64,000 bases of DNA from Asticcacaulis sp. (GCA_024707255.1 JANQAC010000002.1:1482001-1546000), one strand, 5' to 3'; positions 25,356 to 35,660 are shown, counted from the stretch's first letter. Notes: generated by a model from the letters alone, not told the origin. A program made the numbers and translations.

Positions 25356-26437
25356 GACATCAGTCCGGTAATGACGTGTTCGACCAGCAGGGTGGCGAAC
25401 AGTGCCGTCAGATAAAGGATGGAAAAGGCAAACAGGTTACGCGCGGCCAGGGCTTCCTTCTTAACATCGTATAGGCTGGCCTCACCACCTTCCGGGTGAT
25501 CGCCGGCACGCGACAAAAAGACGCGCACGGCCAGATAGATGAAGAAGGCGCCGCCGAGGATGGAGACCGCCGCATAGACCAGTCCGCCCATATGGAAGGC
25601 AATCGGCAGGCAGGCTACCGGCGCCATCACCAGCGAATAAAGCAGGATTTGCAAGCGGGTCGATTTGGCCCCTTTAGCCACCGGCATCATGGGAATGCCG
25701 GCATTGGCGTAGTCTTCGGTGGTATAGAGAGCCAGCGCCCAGCTATGCGGCGGGGTCCACAGGAAGATGATGGCGAACAATATCCATGCCTCGATCGGCG
25801 CATGGCCGGTAGCCGCCGCCCAGCCGATCACCGGCGGAAAGGCACCCGCTGCCCCGCCAATAACAATATTCTGCGGCGTACGGCGCTTCAGGATCAGAGT
25901 GTAGAAGACGACATAATAGGCAATGGTCAGGGCCAGCAGGCCGGCCGCAAGACCATCCGGAAAGGCGAGCCACATCAGGGCCACAGACAGGAAGGCCAGC
26001 ACGCCGCCAAAGGCATAGGCATCGCTTTTGGTCACCCGACCGGCCGCGACGGGGCGCATCCGGGTGCGGCGCATCAGGGCGTCGGTCTCGCCTTCGATCG
26101 CCATATTGAGCGCGCCGGCCGCCCCTGCACCGATGGCGATGCAGAAAACCGCTACCGCCGCCAGCAGTGGATTCATATGGATGTTGGCCCAGGACTGGGA
26201 AATGATCAGGCCGGTAAAGCCGGTGAAGACGACCAGCGACATGACGCGCGGCTTCAAAAGCTGGAAATAGTCACGCGGCGATCCGCGCATGGCCTTTGAG
26301 GCATAGGCGTCGCGCAGATTCGCTTCCATCTCCTCACGGGTCAGGGCGGTTTGCGATTTTTTCGCCTTGGTTTTCGGTTCGGAACTCAAGCTACGGGCCT
26401 TCAAGAACAAAGGGGGCGAAGACCGTTCGGACTTCAC
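25352..26437 (-). CDS. ctaB: Heme O synthase (protoheme IX farnesyltransferase)
   Basis: CtaB attaches farnesyl to heme b to make heme O, needed for both aa3 and bo3 oxidases in this window. The protein has up to 361 residues, with the prenyltransferase core from about 57. The first Asp-rich site is NMAIEGETDALMRRTRMRPVA, slightly changed from the usual NxxxDxxxD, and the second region is FLWTPPHSWALALYTTEDY. Nine hydrophobic helices are visible. The GTG at 26437 gives a long lysine-rich leader, so the true start may be further in. It lies between ctaD and the small membrane gene. Confidence 0.93.
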   Translation of the reverse strand: MKSERSSPPLFLKARSLSSEPKTKAKKSQTALTREEMEANLRDAYASKAMRGSPRDYFQLLKPRVMSLVVFTGFTGLIISQSWANIHMNPLLAAVAVFCIAIGAGAAGALNMAIEGETDALMRRTRMRPVAAGRVTKSDAYAFGGVLAFLSVALMWLAFPDGLAAGLLALTIAYYVVFYTLILKRRTPQNIVIGGAAGAFPPVIGWAAATGHAPIEAWILFAIIFLWTPPHSWALALYTTEDYANAGIPMMPVAKGAKSTRLQILLYSLVMAPVACLPIAFHMGGLVYAAVSILGGAFFIYLAVRVFLSRAGDHPEGGEASLYDVKKEALAARNLFAFSILYLTALFATLLVEHVITGLMS

Positions 26438-26468
26438 CCCCCGATTTTAGCAATCCAGTTTAGCGGAT

Positions 26469-28184
26469 TTAGTGATGTGCGTCTTCGTCTTCTTTTATTA
26501 CCGGCAGTTCCGAGAACTGGTGATAAGGCGGCGGCGACGACAGGGTCCATTCCAGGGTAGTGGCGCCCTCGCCCCATGGATTAGCCTCACCCTTGCGGCG
26601 GACGATAGCGGCTTCCAGGCACATAATCAGGAAGACCACGACGCCGACCGCCGTAATGGCATAACCGATCGAGGAAATCTTGTTCCAGTAGGCAAAACCT
26701 TCCGGATAATCGACATAGCGGCGCGGCATACCTTGCAGACCCAGGAAGTGCTGCGGGAAGAAGATCAGGTTGACGCCGACGAACATGATCCAGAAGTGCG
26801 CCCCGCCGAGCCACTTATTGTACTTCACGCCGAACATCTTCTCGAACCAGTAGTAGAAGCCGGCGAAGATCGAGAAGACGGCGCCGAGCGACAGCACATA
26901 GTGGAAGTGCGCGACAACGTAATAGGTATCCTGCAGGCTGTAATCGACCGCGGCATTCGAGAGGACGACGCCGGTGACGCCACCGACCGTGAACAGGAAG
27001 ATGAAGCCGATCGCCCACTGCATCGGTACGGTGAACCACAGAGACCCACCCCACATGGTGGCGATCCACGAGAACACCTTCACGCCGGTGGGCACGGCGA
27101 TGACCATGGTGGCCAGAACGAAATAGGCGCGCAGATCGAACGACATACCGACCGTGTACATGTGGTGCGCCCACACGATGAAGCCGACGAAGCCGATGGC
27201 CATCATGGCGTAGGCCATGGCGAGATAGCCGAAGACGGGCTTGCGCGAGAAGGTCGAAACGATGTGCGAGATGATGCCGAAGCCCGGCAGGATGAGGATG
27301 TAAACTTCCGGGTGACCGAAGAACCAGAACAGGTGCTGGAACATGATCGGATCGCCGCCGCCGGTCGGATCGAAGAACGAAGTGCCGAAGTTACGGTCGG
27401 TCAGCAGCATGGTGATGGCGCCGGCCAGAACAGGCAGGGACAGCAGCAGCAGGAAGGCGGTGACCAGGATAGCCCAGGCGAACAGCGGCATACGGTGCAG
27501 GGTCATGCCCGGCGCGCGCATATTGAAGATGGTGGTGATGAAATTGATCGAACCGAGAATCGACGAGGCACCGGCCAGGTGGAACGACAGGATGACGAGG
27601 TCCATGGCCGGTCCGGGCGAGCCCGTATGGCTCGACATTGGCGGGTACATGGTCCAGCCGCCGGCGAAGCCATGCTCGCCCCAGTGCCCCGAAGGCGTGA
27701 AGATCGAGGTGCAGAGCAGTATCCACGAAGCGACCAGCAGCCAGAACGAGATATTGTTCAAACGCGGGAAGGCCATGTCGGGCGAACCGATCATGATCGG
27801 TACGAACCAGTTGGCGAAGCCGCCCATCGTGGCCGGCATGACCATGAAGAAGATCATGATGACGGCGTGGGCCGTGACCACAGAGTTAAAGGCGTGTTTG
27901 GCGTGGTCGGGGTTCGACAGGTTGAACAGGCCCATGGAATCGAGCATCGAGCCCTTCATGAAGACCTGGAGGCCGGGCTCGGCCAGTTCCCAGCGGATCA
28001 GGCCCGAAAAGGCGCCGCCGACCAGACCGGCCATGATGGCGAAGATCAGGTAAAGGGTGCCGATGTCCTTGTGGTTGGTGGTGAACACCCAGCGGGCGAA
28101 GAAGCCCGGCTTGTGTTCGTGCGCGTCATGCGCATGGCTGTCCGCGTGGGTATCGCGTTCATGAGTGATGGCAGTTGAAGACAT
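26469..28184 (-). CDS. ctaD: Cytochrome c oxidase subunit I
   Basis: Subunit I carries heme a and the heme a3/CuB centre where oxygen is reduced. The 571-residue protein has twelve membrane spans and the signatures [17 protein letters not shown] (CuB histidine and cross-linked tyrosine), [19 protein letters not shown] and [17 protein letters not shown] (heme ligands). The N-terminus has a histidine-rich stretch ([20 protein letters not shown]) ahead of the first helix. The gene follows ctaC by 24 bases on the same strand. Confidence 0.97.
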   Translation of the reverse strand: MSSTAITHERDTHADSHAHDAHEHKPGFFARWVFTTNHKDIGTLYLIFAIMAGLVGGAFSGLIRWELAEPGLQVFMKGSMLDSMGLFNLSNPDHAKHAFNSVVTAHAVIMIFFMVMPATMGGFANWFVPIMIGSPDMAFPRLNNISFWLLVASWILLCTSIFTPSGHWGEHGFAGGWTMYPPMSSHTGSPGPAMDLVILSFHLAGASSILGSINFITTIFNMRAPGMTLHRMPLFAWAILVTAFLLLLSLPVLAGAITMLLTDRNFGTSFFDPTGGGDPIMFQHLFWFFGHPEVYILILPGFGIISHIVSTFSRKPVFGYLAMAYAMMAIGFVGFIVWAHHMYTVGMSFDLRAYFVLATMVIAVPTGVKVFSWIATMWGGSLWFTVPMQWAIGFIFLFTVGGVTGVVLSNAAVDYSLQDTYYVVAHFHYVLSLGAVFSIFAGFYYWFEKMFGVKYNKWLGGAHFWIMFVGVNLIFFPQHFLGLQGMPRRYVDYPEGFAYWNKISSIGYAITAVGVVVFLIMCLEAAIVRRKGEANPWGEGATTLEWTLSSPPPYHQFSELPVIKEDEDAHH

Positions 28185-28208
28185 GATGGATATCTCTCTG
28201 AACTGAAC

Positions 28209-29252
28209 TTAGTGCGCGGCGGCCGCACCGGAAGCGGGCGCGGCAGAGGCTGAGGCGTTAGCGGGCGTAGCGGCAGCGGAAGCCGGCGCGGCGGAGGCTG
28301 CGGCCTCGGCAGAAGCGCTGGCAGCCGTAGCGGCGGAGGCGGCGGCTTCCTCAGCGGCGGCGGCAGAGGCCGCGGCTTCCGAAGCGATCATGGCACGGGT
28401 CTTGCCGCCGTTCTTGATGATGAAGGCGTCGAAGTCGGCATCACTGACCACCTTGACCTCGATCGGCATGTAGGCGTGGTCCTTGCCGCAAAGCTCGGAG
28501 CACTGGCCGTAATAGGTGCCGATCTTCTCGGCCTTGAACCAGGTGTTGTTCAGGCGGCCGGGAATGGCGTCGATCTTGAAGCCGAAGGCCGGAACGGTGA
28601 AGGAGTGGATGACATCGGCGCCGGTCGTCTGGACGTGGATGACCTTGTTGACCGGCACGACCAAAGCATTATCGACTTCCAGCAGATATGGGACACCAGC
28701 GGCCTTGGCGGTTTTGATGTCCTTGGCGTCTTCACGCAGACGCGATTCGATATCGGTCACGCCCAGTTCGGGGTAGTCATAGGTCCAGAACCATTGGTTT
28801 CCGGTCGCCTTCACCACGACATCGGGCTTCGGCATGTCATTGTAGTCGCGCAGCAGGCTGAGCGAGAAAATGGCGATGACGACGAGAATCAGCACGGGGA
28901 TGACCGTCCAGATGATCTCGATCAGGGTGTTGTGCGAGAACTTGGCCGGGACCGGATTGGCTTTCTTGTTGTAGCGGACCATGATCCACAGCAGCAGGCC
29001 AGCGACCAGCAGACAAATAGCGACAATGATAGGGAACAAAAGGTCATTATAAAACCATTCCGTCTGGCGCTTCAGCGCCGAACCCGCCGGCTGCCAGCCC
29101 ATGGCCTTGTCCGTCGGCTGTCCCATCACGTCCTCGGCAAAGGCCGAGACCGACATGGATGCCGATAAAGCCAGCGTGGCGACCGCACCGGAAGCGGCCT
29201 TAAACAGCCCCGATCCGGAAAGCCCTTTGCCGAAAAGCCTTTTACTGCCCAT
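28209..29252 (-). CDS. ctaC: Cytochrome c oxidase subunit II with Ala/Ser-rich C-terminal tail
   Basis: Subunit II receives electrons from cytochrome c at the CuA centre, seen here as YGQCSELCGKDHAYMPIEV. Two membrane hairpin helices precede the cupredoxin domain, and a signal peptide ends near ASMSVSAFAE. I chose the ATG at 29252 (347 residues) because AGGG lies eight bases before it; 29267 is an alternative. After the conserved end of the domain the protein continues for about 60 residues of almost only Ala, Ser, Pro, Glu and Thr, an extension I do not know from standard CtaC. It starts the cta operon. Confidence 0.93.
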   Translation of the reverse strand: MGSKRLFGKGLSGSGLFKAASGAVATLALSASMSVSAFAEDVMGQPTDKAMGWQPAGSALKRQTEWFYNDLLFPIIVAICLLVAGLLLWIMVRYNKKANPVPAKFSHNTLIEIIWTVIPVLILVVIAIFSLSLLRDYNDMPKPDVVVKATGNQWFWTYDYPELGVTDIESRLREDAKDIKTAKAAGVPYLLEVDNALVVPVNKVIHVQTTGADVIHSFTVPAFGFKIDAIPGRLNNTWFKAEKIGTYYGQCSELCGKDHAYMPIEVKVVSDADFDAFIIKNGGKTRAMIASEAAASAAAAEEAAASAATAASASAEAAASAAPASAAATPANASASAAPASGAAAAH

Positions 29253-29672
29253 TCGCAAAACCCTCATTTTCACGGCGGCCCGATGCGAACGCATCCGTAG
29301 CTGCCTATCCCTGAAACTTATACGCGACCCTATTCTGAACGAATCTGGCGCACTTTCAGACCTGTAAACCGGTCTATCCAACTGGGTTCCATAATGCCTT
29401 CACGGCGAATTGCAAAGGGCAAAAAAGGGATTTGCCTTTTTTCGGCCCGAAAGAGCCGTAACCGCGGCGCCGGTGCGGTCTTTTGTCGCATCTTTGCTGG
29501 CGCGCGGATGCGCGCGAAGAACCTCGCATAAGCTCGGGCGGCCGGTCGGCCTTGCCTCAAGCGCCGGAAGGCTATTAGGACAGTTTTCGCCAACAAAATC
29601 TGAGTTTGTCATGGCCAAGGGCGTCCGTCACGCCTAAATAGGAGGCTGTAGTTACTTTAACGAAGATTTCCC
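29253..29672. other. Divergent intergenic region between ctaC and tldD
   Basis: No convincing gene is seen in these 420 bases. A small stem GGCAAA-loop-TTTGCC followed by six T lies at 29418-29442 and would act as a terminator on the plus strand. The stretch must hold the promoters of the cta operon (left) and tldD (right); no clear consensus -35/-10 or FNR-type site stood out. A 75-codon frame at 29410 has arginine-rich, noncoding-like composition. Confidence 0.5.
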
Positions 29673-31115
29673 ATGGCCGACTCCCTTGACGCTTCCAACG
29701 CTACTTATGGACAGGATTGGGGCGATTTCGATCTCGCCGGCGCTCATGGCGTCCTTGAAGAGGCGCTCAAGGGCGCCGATGATGGCGAAATCTTCATAGA
29801 GAAGCGCGAATCCGAATCCCTGATGTTCGATGACGGCCGCCTGAAGGCGTCGGCCTATGGCGCCGACCAGGGCTTTGGCTTGCGCGTCGTGGCCGGAGAG
29901 ACCATCGGCTTCGCCAACAGCGCCGAGTTGTCGCTGGAGGCCATTCATCGCGCCGCCGAAGCCGCTGTCCTGGCCAAGACCGGCAAGCCGGTCAATGTCA
30001 GCCTGACCAGCAATCCGGTGCGCTCCAACCAGTCCTATTACCAGGCCCATGACCCCTTAAGCGAAATGGCCTTTGCCGACAAGATCGCCCTGCTCCAGGC
30101 CATGGATGCCTATGCCCGCCAAAAGCATTCCGGCGTGGTGCAGGTGTCGGCCTCGCTGGCCTGTGACAAGCGCGCCATCACCATCCTGCGGTCGGGTGGT
30201 GAACTTTATCACGATTACCGCCCCCTCGTCCGCCTGAATGTCAGCGTGTCAGTCGAGCGCAATGGCCGGCGCGAGACCGCCTCGTCAGGTGGCGGCGGAC
30301 GTATCTCGTGGTTTGATATCACCGCGCCGGAAAAGTGGCAGGCGCAGGTCGACGAGGCCATCCGCCAGGCCCTCGTCAATATTGACGCCGTCGCCGCCCC
30401 CGCCGGTGAAATGGATATTGTGCTTGGGCCAGGCTGGCCGGGCGTTTTGCTGCATGAAGCGGTCGGTCACGGCCTGGAAGGCGACTTCAACCGCAAGGGC
30501 ACTTCGGCTTTTTCCGGCAAGATGGGCAAGCAGGTCGCAGCTAAAGGTGTCACCATCGTCGATGATGGCACCGTGCCCGACGCCCGTGGCTCGCTCAATA
30601 TTGACGATGAAGGCACCGCCACTTCCTGCACTACGCTCATCGAGGACGGCACCCTGGTCGGCTACATGCACGACCGCCTCTCCGCCCGCCAGATGGGCGC
30701 CAAAGCCACCGGTAACGGCCGGCGCCAGTCCTATGCCCACCAACCCCTGCCCCGCATGACCAATACCTTCATGCGCCCGAGCCAGGACAAGCTGGACGAC
30801 ATGATCGCCAACACGAAGAAGGGGCTCTACGCCGTCAATTTCGGTGGCGGCCAGGTCGATATCACCAATGGCAAGTTCGTTTTCCAGTGTACCGAAGCCT
30901 ATCTGATCGAGGACGGTAAGATCGGCGCACCGGTCAAGGGCGCTACCCTGATTGGCGATGGTCCGGCAGCCATGCAACAGGTCGACATGATCGGCGACGA
31001 CTTCAAGTTCGATCCCGGCGTCGGCACCTGCGGTAAGGCCGGCCAGAGCCTGCCTGTGGGAATCGGCCAGCCGTCCCTGCGCATTCGCGGCCTGACGGTC
31101 GGCGGCACCAGCTAA
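29673..31115 (+). CDS. tldD: Metalloprotease TldD
   Basis: TldD forms a heterodimeric zinc protease with TldE (PmbA) that degrades unfolded peptides, matures microcin B17 and, in E. coli, helps remove the CcdA antitoxin. The 480-residue protein has the HExxxH zinc motif in LLHEAVGHGLEGDFNRKG near residue 262, and GRRQSYAHQPLPRMTNTF further on. Length matches E. coli TldD (481). tldE is not in the window. A start at 29673 is preceded by a weak AGGAGG-like AATAGGAGG about 30 bases up, so a slightly different start is possible but the N-terminal alignment suits this one. Confidence 0.95.
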   Translation: MADSLDASNATYGQDWGDFDLAGAHGVLEEALKGADDGEIFIEKRESESLMFDDGRLKASAYGADQGFGLRVVAGETIGFANSAELSLEAIHRAAEAAVLAKTGKPVNVSLTSNPVRSNQSYYQAHDPLSEMAFADKIALLQAMDAYARQKHSGVVQVSASLACDKRAITILRSGGELYHDYRPLVRLNVSVSVERNGRRETASSGGGGRISWFDITAPEKWQAQVDEAIRQALVNIDAVAAPAGEMDIVLGPGWPGVLLHEAVGHGLEGDFNRKGTSAFSGKMGKQVAAKGVTIVDDGTVPDARGSLNIDDEGTATSCTTLIEDGTLVGYMHDRLSARQMGAKATGNGRRQSYAHQPLPRMTNTFMRPSQDKLDDMIANTKKGLYAVNFGGGQVDITNGKFVFQCTEAYLIEDGKIGAPVKGATLIGDGPAAMQQVDMIGDDFKFDPGVGTCGKAGQSLPVGIGQPSLRIRGLTVGGTS

Positions 31116-31207
31116 CCCGGTTTTACATTAAATCTCTGTCACAATACGGCGGCAAAAAGGCGAAGAAATCGTAATCGGAATTCACAACAATGCGCTGATA
31201 TTACTAT

Positions 31208-31249
31208 ATTTTATATCAACTAAGCTTCATTTTATATCAACTAAGCTTC
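31208..31249. repeat. Tandem 21-bp duplication upstream of the TonB-type receptor
   Basis: The unit ATTTTATATCAACTAAGCTTC occurs twice without a gap or a mismatch. It is AT-rich in a GC-rich region and ends 125 bases before the receptor start at 31374. It could be an operator duplication or simply a slipped-strand repeat. Confidence 0.75.
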
Positions 31250-31373
31250 GCGCCCGCAATTCGTTTCGCTTGAAATTGTTACGGCCATTTAACTTGTCAC
31301 AAACCTGACCGCAGGTATGCCATGCCCCAACGGACGCCGCGCCCATTCGGCGTCCCACCGGGGAAAACAATTC

Positions 31374-33404
31374 ATGCGCCTGCGTACCTCCACTGCCCTT
31401 GCCGCCATTTGGCTGGCGCTCGCCACCGGCACCGCCGTTCAAGCCGCCGAGGCGCCGTCTGCGCCCATAACGGTCAGTGCCGCCGGGCCGGTTCAGACCT
31501 TCCAGCCCGCATACTTTCTCGAATTCCAGGTCTCCACCGCGTTCGACATGGTGCTGCATGTGCCGGGCTTTGTGTTCGATGGCGGTGAAAGCGCGCGCGG
31601 ATTTTCCGGCACGGCCGGCAATGTGCTGATCGACGGCCAGCGCCCGACCACCAAGGCCGATCTTGGCAATACCCTGTCCAACATTAATTCCGCCCAGGTC
31701 GATCACCTCGAACTGATCACCGGCGGCGCGCCGGGCATCGACATGCACGGCCACCGCCAGATCGTCAACGTGGTGCGCAAGACCGACGCCAAGCCGAATT
31801 TCTCGGTGCTAGGCATCTATCGAAACCTCGACGGCCGCGCCAATGCCGGCGTCCTGCTCTTCACCTATAATGATAACCGCAACGGCAAAAGCACGGATAT
31901 CACAGCAGATATTTTCAATTTCTTCGATAACGGCGCGCAGAATGGCCGGCGGGTAACGACCGACAACACGGGCCAGAAAATCCTCAATATGTACCAACAC
32001 GCCGGCGGCACCGGTATCGAATCACAGGCATCGCACTCACGTCCGCTATTCGGCGGCAAGATCACCTTCAACGGCACCTATAACCCCTCCATCTATCGCC
32101 AGACCGTGACCTACGATCAGGATGGGGCCATGGGTTATGAAACCTTCATGGAAAAGGACATCCCCAGCGAACTGGGCAGCCAGTATGAACGTGCGTTCGG
32201 CCACGGTCTCAATCTGAACCTCAATGTTCTCAGCCGCCATGAACGCATCCATGACATAGATATCTATACCGACCAGACCGGCACTGCCGATTACCGTGCC
32301 CTCAGCCTGACCAATGAGCGCATTCTCAACGGCCGCCTGAGCTGGGAAAAGAACGACCGCCTCACCCTGGCCGTCGGTACGGAGAGCGTATTCAACAGCC
32401 TGGACCGCGACTCGTCCTTCGTTATGAACGCCACCAGCCCCAATGTGCCCACCGATCATGTCCGCGTGCAGGAAGACCGGACGGAATCCTTCGTCTCGGC
32501 CAACTGGAAGGCGACCAAAAAACTGAGCTTTGAGGGCGAGTTGAAGGTAGAAGCCTCAACCATTGCCGTGCCGGCGGCCGACCGCTCCGATTCCTTCACC
32601 TATTACAAGCCGCGCTTCCAGGCGGTTTATGCCTTCAGCGACAAGACAAAGCTAAGCTGGAAAACGATCCGCCAGGTCGACCAATTAAGCTTCAATGGTT
32701 TCGCGTCGTCAGTTCAGCTTGAGACCAACCATGTCACCCTGGGCAACAGTAATCTGGTGCCGCAGAAGGACTGGATGAACACCCTTATTCTGGAGCAGTC
32801 CTTCTGGGACAAGGGCGCCGTCAGCATTGCGCTGGAGCATTATGATTATCAGGACACCGCCGACTTCATCGCCGTGGTCGATAATGGTGACATCTATACG
32901 GCCAGCGGCAACATCGGCACCGCGCAGGGCGACTTTGTCTACCTGAAGCTCGATACGCCCCTCGATCGCTTCCATATTCCGCACGGCACACTCAGCCTCG
33001 ACTGGCTCTATCGCCAGTCAAAGGTAAAAGACCCAATCACGGGCAAGGATCGACGGATTTCGGGCATGGAGCCGCATATCTATTCGGCCAGCTTCAGCCA
33101 GGAATTTCCGAACTCCGGCACAAGCTGGGGCGTCGATCTGGAAAGTGCCGGGAAGAACCGTAATTATCTGGCCAACGAGCTGACCGACGCTCATTTCGAT
33201 CCGTGGACGCAGGTGTGGTTCCAGTACAAGACACCTGGCAAGCTGACCTTCAAGGCCATGCTGAAGAACCCGCTGAACCTGCGCTTTACCCTTGATCGCA
33301 CAGTTTATGAGGGTCTGCGCGGCCTGTCGCCGATCGCTTTCACCCAGCACACGACAACCAAGATCCCGCCAATTCTGGAACTGAGGCTGAAGAAGGATTT
33401 CTGA
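31374..33404 (+). CDS. TonB-dependent receptor-like outer membrane protein
   Basis: The 676-residue product begins with a signal peptide (MRLRTSTALAAIWLALATGTAVQA) and then a plug-like domain with VLIDGQRPTTKADLGNTLSNI and LELITGGAPGIDMHGH, which is the pattern of TonB receptor plugs. The remaining about 500 residues are a beta-barrel of alternating polar/aromatic strands, ending in the canonical C-terminal phenylalanine (ELRLKKDF). I see no clear TonB box. Such receptors import siderophores, vitamins or oligosaccharides; the ligand is unknown. A 21-bp tandem repeat lies in its upstream region and a terminator follows. Confidence 0.85.
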   Translation: MRLRTSTALAAIWLALATGTAVQAAEAPSAPITVSAAGPVQTFQPAYFLEFQVSTAFDMVLHVPGFVFDGGESARGFSGTAGNVLIDGQRPTTKADLGNTLSNINSAQVDHLELITGGAPGIDMHGHRQIVNVVRKTDAKPNFSVLGIYRNLDGRANAGVLLFTYNDNRNGKSTDITADIFNFFDNGAQNGRRVTTDNTGQKILNMYQHAGGTGIESQASHSRPLFGGKITFNGTYNPSIYRQTVTYDQDGAMGYETFMEKDIPSELGSQYERAFGHGLNLNLNVLSRHERIHDIDIYTDQTGTADYRALSLTNERILNGRLSWEKNDRLTLAVGTESVFNSLDRDSSFVMNATSPNVPTDHVRVQEDRTESFVSANWKATKKLSFEGELKVEASTIAVPAADRSDSFTYYKPRFQAVYAFSDKTKLSWKTIRQVDQLSFNGFASSVQLETNHVTLGNSNLVPQKDWMNTLILEQSFWDKGAVSIALEHYDYQDTADFIAVVDNGDIYTASGNIGTAQGDFVYLKLDTPLDRFHIPHGTLSLDWLYRQSKVKDPITGKDRRISGMEPHIYSASFSQEFPNSGTSWGVDLESAGKNRNYLANELTDAHFDPWTQVWFQYKTPGKLTFKAMLKNPLNLRFTLDRTVYEGLRGLSPIAFTQHTTTKIPPILELRLKKDF

Positions 33405-33487
33405 CTTACCGGGCCTGGGGTCCCATAGCTCACAAGAGCTATACTCCTGTATCGCTAACCCCCGCAAACCTTGCCTTTATTCCAAAG

Positions 33488-33520
33488 AAAAACCCGGCCC
33501 TTAGAGCCGGTTTTTTTTTT
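33488..33520 (+). terminator. Rho-independent terminator after the receptor gene
   Basis: CCGGC at 33494-33498 pairs with GCCGG at 33506-33510, extended by flanking A/T pairs, and is followed by ten T (33511-33520). A second stem, ATAGCTC-ACAA-GAGCTAT, lies just upstream at 33425-33442. Confidence 0.75.
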
Positions 33521-33535
33521 GGAAAGAGAGAAGAC

Positions 33536-33554
33536 TTGGGGCCGCAGGCCCCAA
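33536..33554. repeat. 19-bp palindrome, second copy of the element at 12074
   Basis: TTGGGGCC-GCA-GGCCCCAA is the exact reverse complement of 12074-12092. Here it lies between the receptor terminator and the stop of the convergent peptide transporter gene. Being present twice in 64 kb at gene ends suggests a dispersed extragenic palindrome. Confidence 0.6.
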
Positions 33555-33564
33555 CCCCCACAAG

Positions 33565-35449
33565 TCAGACAACCTCCGTTGTCCCCTCGTCCACCGCCTT
33601 GGTGGTGTCGTTAGCGCCGTAGGACCACTTCTTCAGCACGAAGCTCAGCAGGAAGAAAACCACGCCGATACCAACACCCAGCCAGCCGATGAACTGGAAG
33701 GTATCCAGCGACGACATCAGGGCCGACTTGTTATCCAGCACCTTGCCACCAACCGTCTCAGTCGAGGCGAAGGTCGAGATAATGGCGGCGACATACTGGC
33801 CAAGCGACGCCCCCAGGAACCAGATGGCCATCATGGTGGCGACAATGGTCGGCGGCGACAGCTTAGTCTGCTGCGACAGCCCAACCGGCGACAGGCTCAA
33901 TTCACCAATGGTGTGGAAGAAATAGGTCAGCAGCAGGAAGAAGGCCGGCAGGCGCCAGTTGGCATCGGCCAGAGGCGCGGCCCAGACCAGCACCAGAAAG
34001 CCCAGGCCGACATTCAGCAGGCCGAAAGCGAATTTCTTGACCGGATCGGGGTCCATATTGCGATTGCCGAGGAAGGTGAAGATCGCCGCGAAGACCGGCG
34101 CCAGGATGAGGATAAAGCCGGCATTGAAGGTCTGGGTCTGCGAAGCGGTCATACCCATGTCGATCCAGATCGAACCGGCCGGCACCGTCATGGCTGCCAG
34201 TTGTTCCTGCGAGGCCAGCACGAACTTGCCGATCACCATAGGCGCCTTCATGATGTTGAGGTCGGTATTGCGCTCAGCGAACAGGGATAGCGACGATCCC
34301 GCCTGCTCAAACAGGGCGAAGAAGATGGCCGAGGCGCCGGACAGGATCATGGCAAGGCCCAGCCGGAAGCGTTCCTGGACATTGTACTTCGTGAACATCT
34401 GAATGAAGACATAGATGATGATCGCCACCATGCCCACCGTCAGGGCCGTGCCGACGATCTTGTTCTTCTGCACCAGGAAAAAGATCACCGGCACCATGGC
34501 GAAGCCGAACAGATAGATCAGGTTTTCCTTGGAAATCCCGGCCACCTTTTCCTTTAGGACTTCCGGCTTCGGCGGCTCGCCCTTGCCTTGCAGCCGATTT
34601 GCCAAGCGTGAACATGATCAGGCCGGCCAGCATCCCGACCCCGGCCAGGCCGAAGCCCGCCCACCAGCCGACATTTTCACCGAGATAGCCACACAAGGCC
34701 GCTGCCCAGAACGAACCGAGATTAATGCCGTAATAATAGAACTGGAAACCGGCGTCGCGGCGCGGATCCTTGTCCGGATAAAGCTGGCCGACAATCGAGG
34801 AAATATTCGGCTTCATGAAACCGACGCCCATGATGATCAGCGACACCGACAGATAGAAGGCTTGTTCCGCCCACGGCGTGGCCACCTTCATGCCTTTGGT
34901 GAACGAACCGGCGGGCAGGTCGGCCGGGATCGGCGCACCGGCCGGCAGCCCTTCGACATGATAACCGCCATCCGGACGGCCCGACCAGTCATAGCGATGA
35001 TCACCAATCTGGAGCCTGACGGCGCGGTCCTGCCCCTTGCCTTCGACAACGAATTCATATGTATGTCCCTGGTAGGTCAGGGTATCGACATTGGCCTTGC
35101 CCTCGAAGGCCATGCCGAAGTGACCGGCCACCAGCAGGATAGCGCCAAAAACAATGGCCTTGCGCGTGCCCAGCCAGCGGTCGGCGATCAGGCCGCCCAG
35201 CAGTGGCAGCAGATAGATAAGCGTGGTGTAGGAGCCATATTGTGCATTGGCGTGTTCATCAGTGAACAGGAAGTGGCGGACCAGATAATAGATCAACAGG
35301 GCGCGCATACCATAGTAGGAAAAGCGTTCCCACATCTCGGCGAAGAAGCAGACGAACAGCCCTTTCGGGTGGTTGCGCATCTGCAAAAGGACGGGGATGG
35401 CGGTCAGGATTGTTACCAGAATCCCGGCCGCGATGACGATATTGATCAT
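33565..35449 (-). CDS. Proton-dependent oligopeptide transporter (POT/PTR), with a frameshift
   Basis: POT transporters import di- and tripeptides with protons through a 12-14 helix major-facilitator fold. The N-terminal half has FFAEMWERFSYYGMRALLIY, the family signature with the ExxER proton-coupling motif, and later GVGFMKPNISSIVGQLY. Both frames are continuous in homology: the first ends around FTLGK at base 34600 and the second resumes at RLQGKGEPPKPEVLKEK. Removing one base from the AAA run at 34598-34600 restores about 627 residues. A large insertion between helices 3 and 4 (around VRLQIGDHRYDWSGRPDGGYH) is an added soluble loop. The stop lies by a palindromic element. Confidence 0.88.
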
Positions 35450-35641
35450 TCTGTTATCACTCGCAAAGGAAGGCGGCTCAGATCCTTCGCTCAGCGAGGT
35501 CGTTGCCTTTTTAACGACAAGACCAGCAATTTAAGCCCTTGGCAAGCATAAGAGTCACTGCACATGCGAAACTGTATACGATTCTTCACACTCAAGCGCC
35601 GTGAGGCTCGCGCCATCAGGCACGGCGGGCAGTCGCCCTTG

Positions 35642-35660
35642 CCGATCGAAATTCGATCGG
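35642..35660. promoter_or_regulatory. Perfect 19-bp palindrome CCGATCGAA-A-TTCGATCGG
   Basis: The nine-base arms are exact. It lies between the gshA stop (35703) and the peptide transporter start (35449), 193 bases before the latter, on the promoter side. It could bind a dimeric regulator of the transporter. No matching site was found elsewhere in the window by eye. Confidence 0.4.

Noticed and set aside
26472..28178. 568-codon open frame opposite ctaD
   Set aside because: It exactly mirrors ctaD on the other strand and its product is rich in Asp, Glu, His, Arg and Gln as expected from reversed membrane-protein codons; no domain is visible.
29410..29637. 75-codon frame between ctaC and tldD
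   Set aside because: Arginine- and alanine-rich with no homology pattern; it covers a terminator-like stem.
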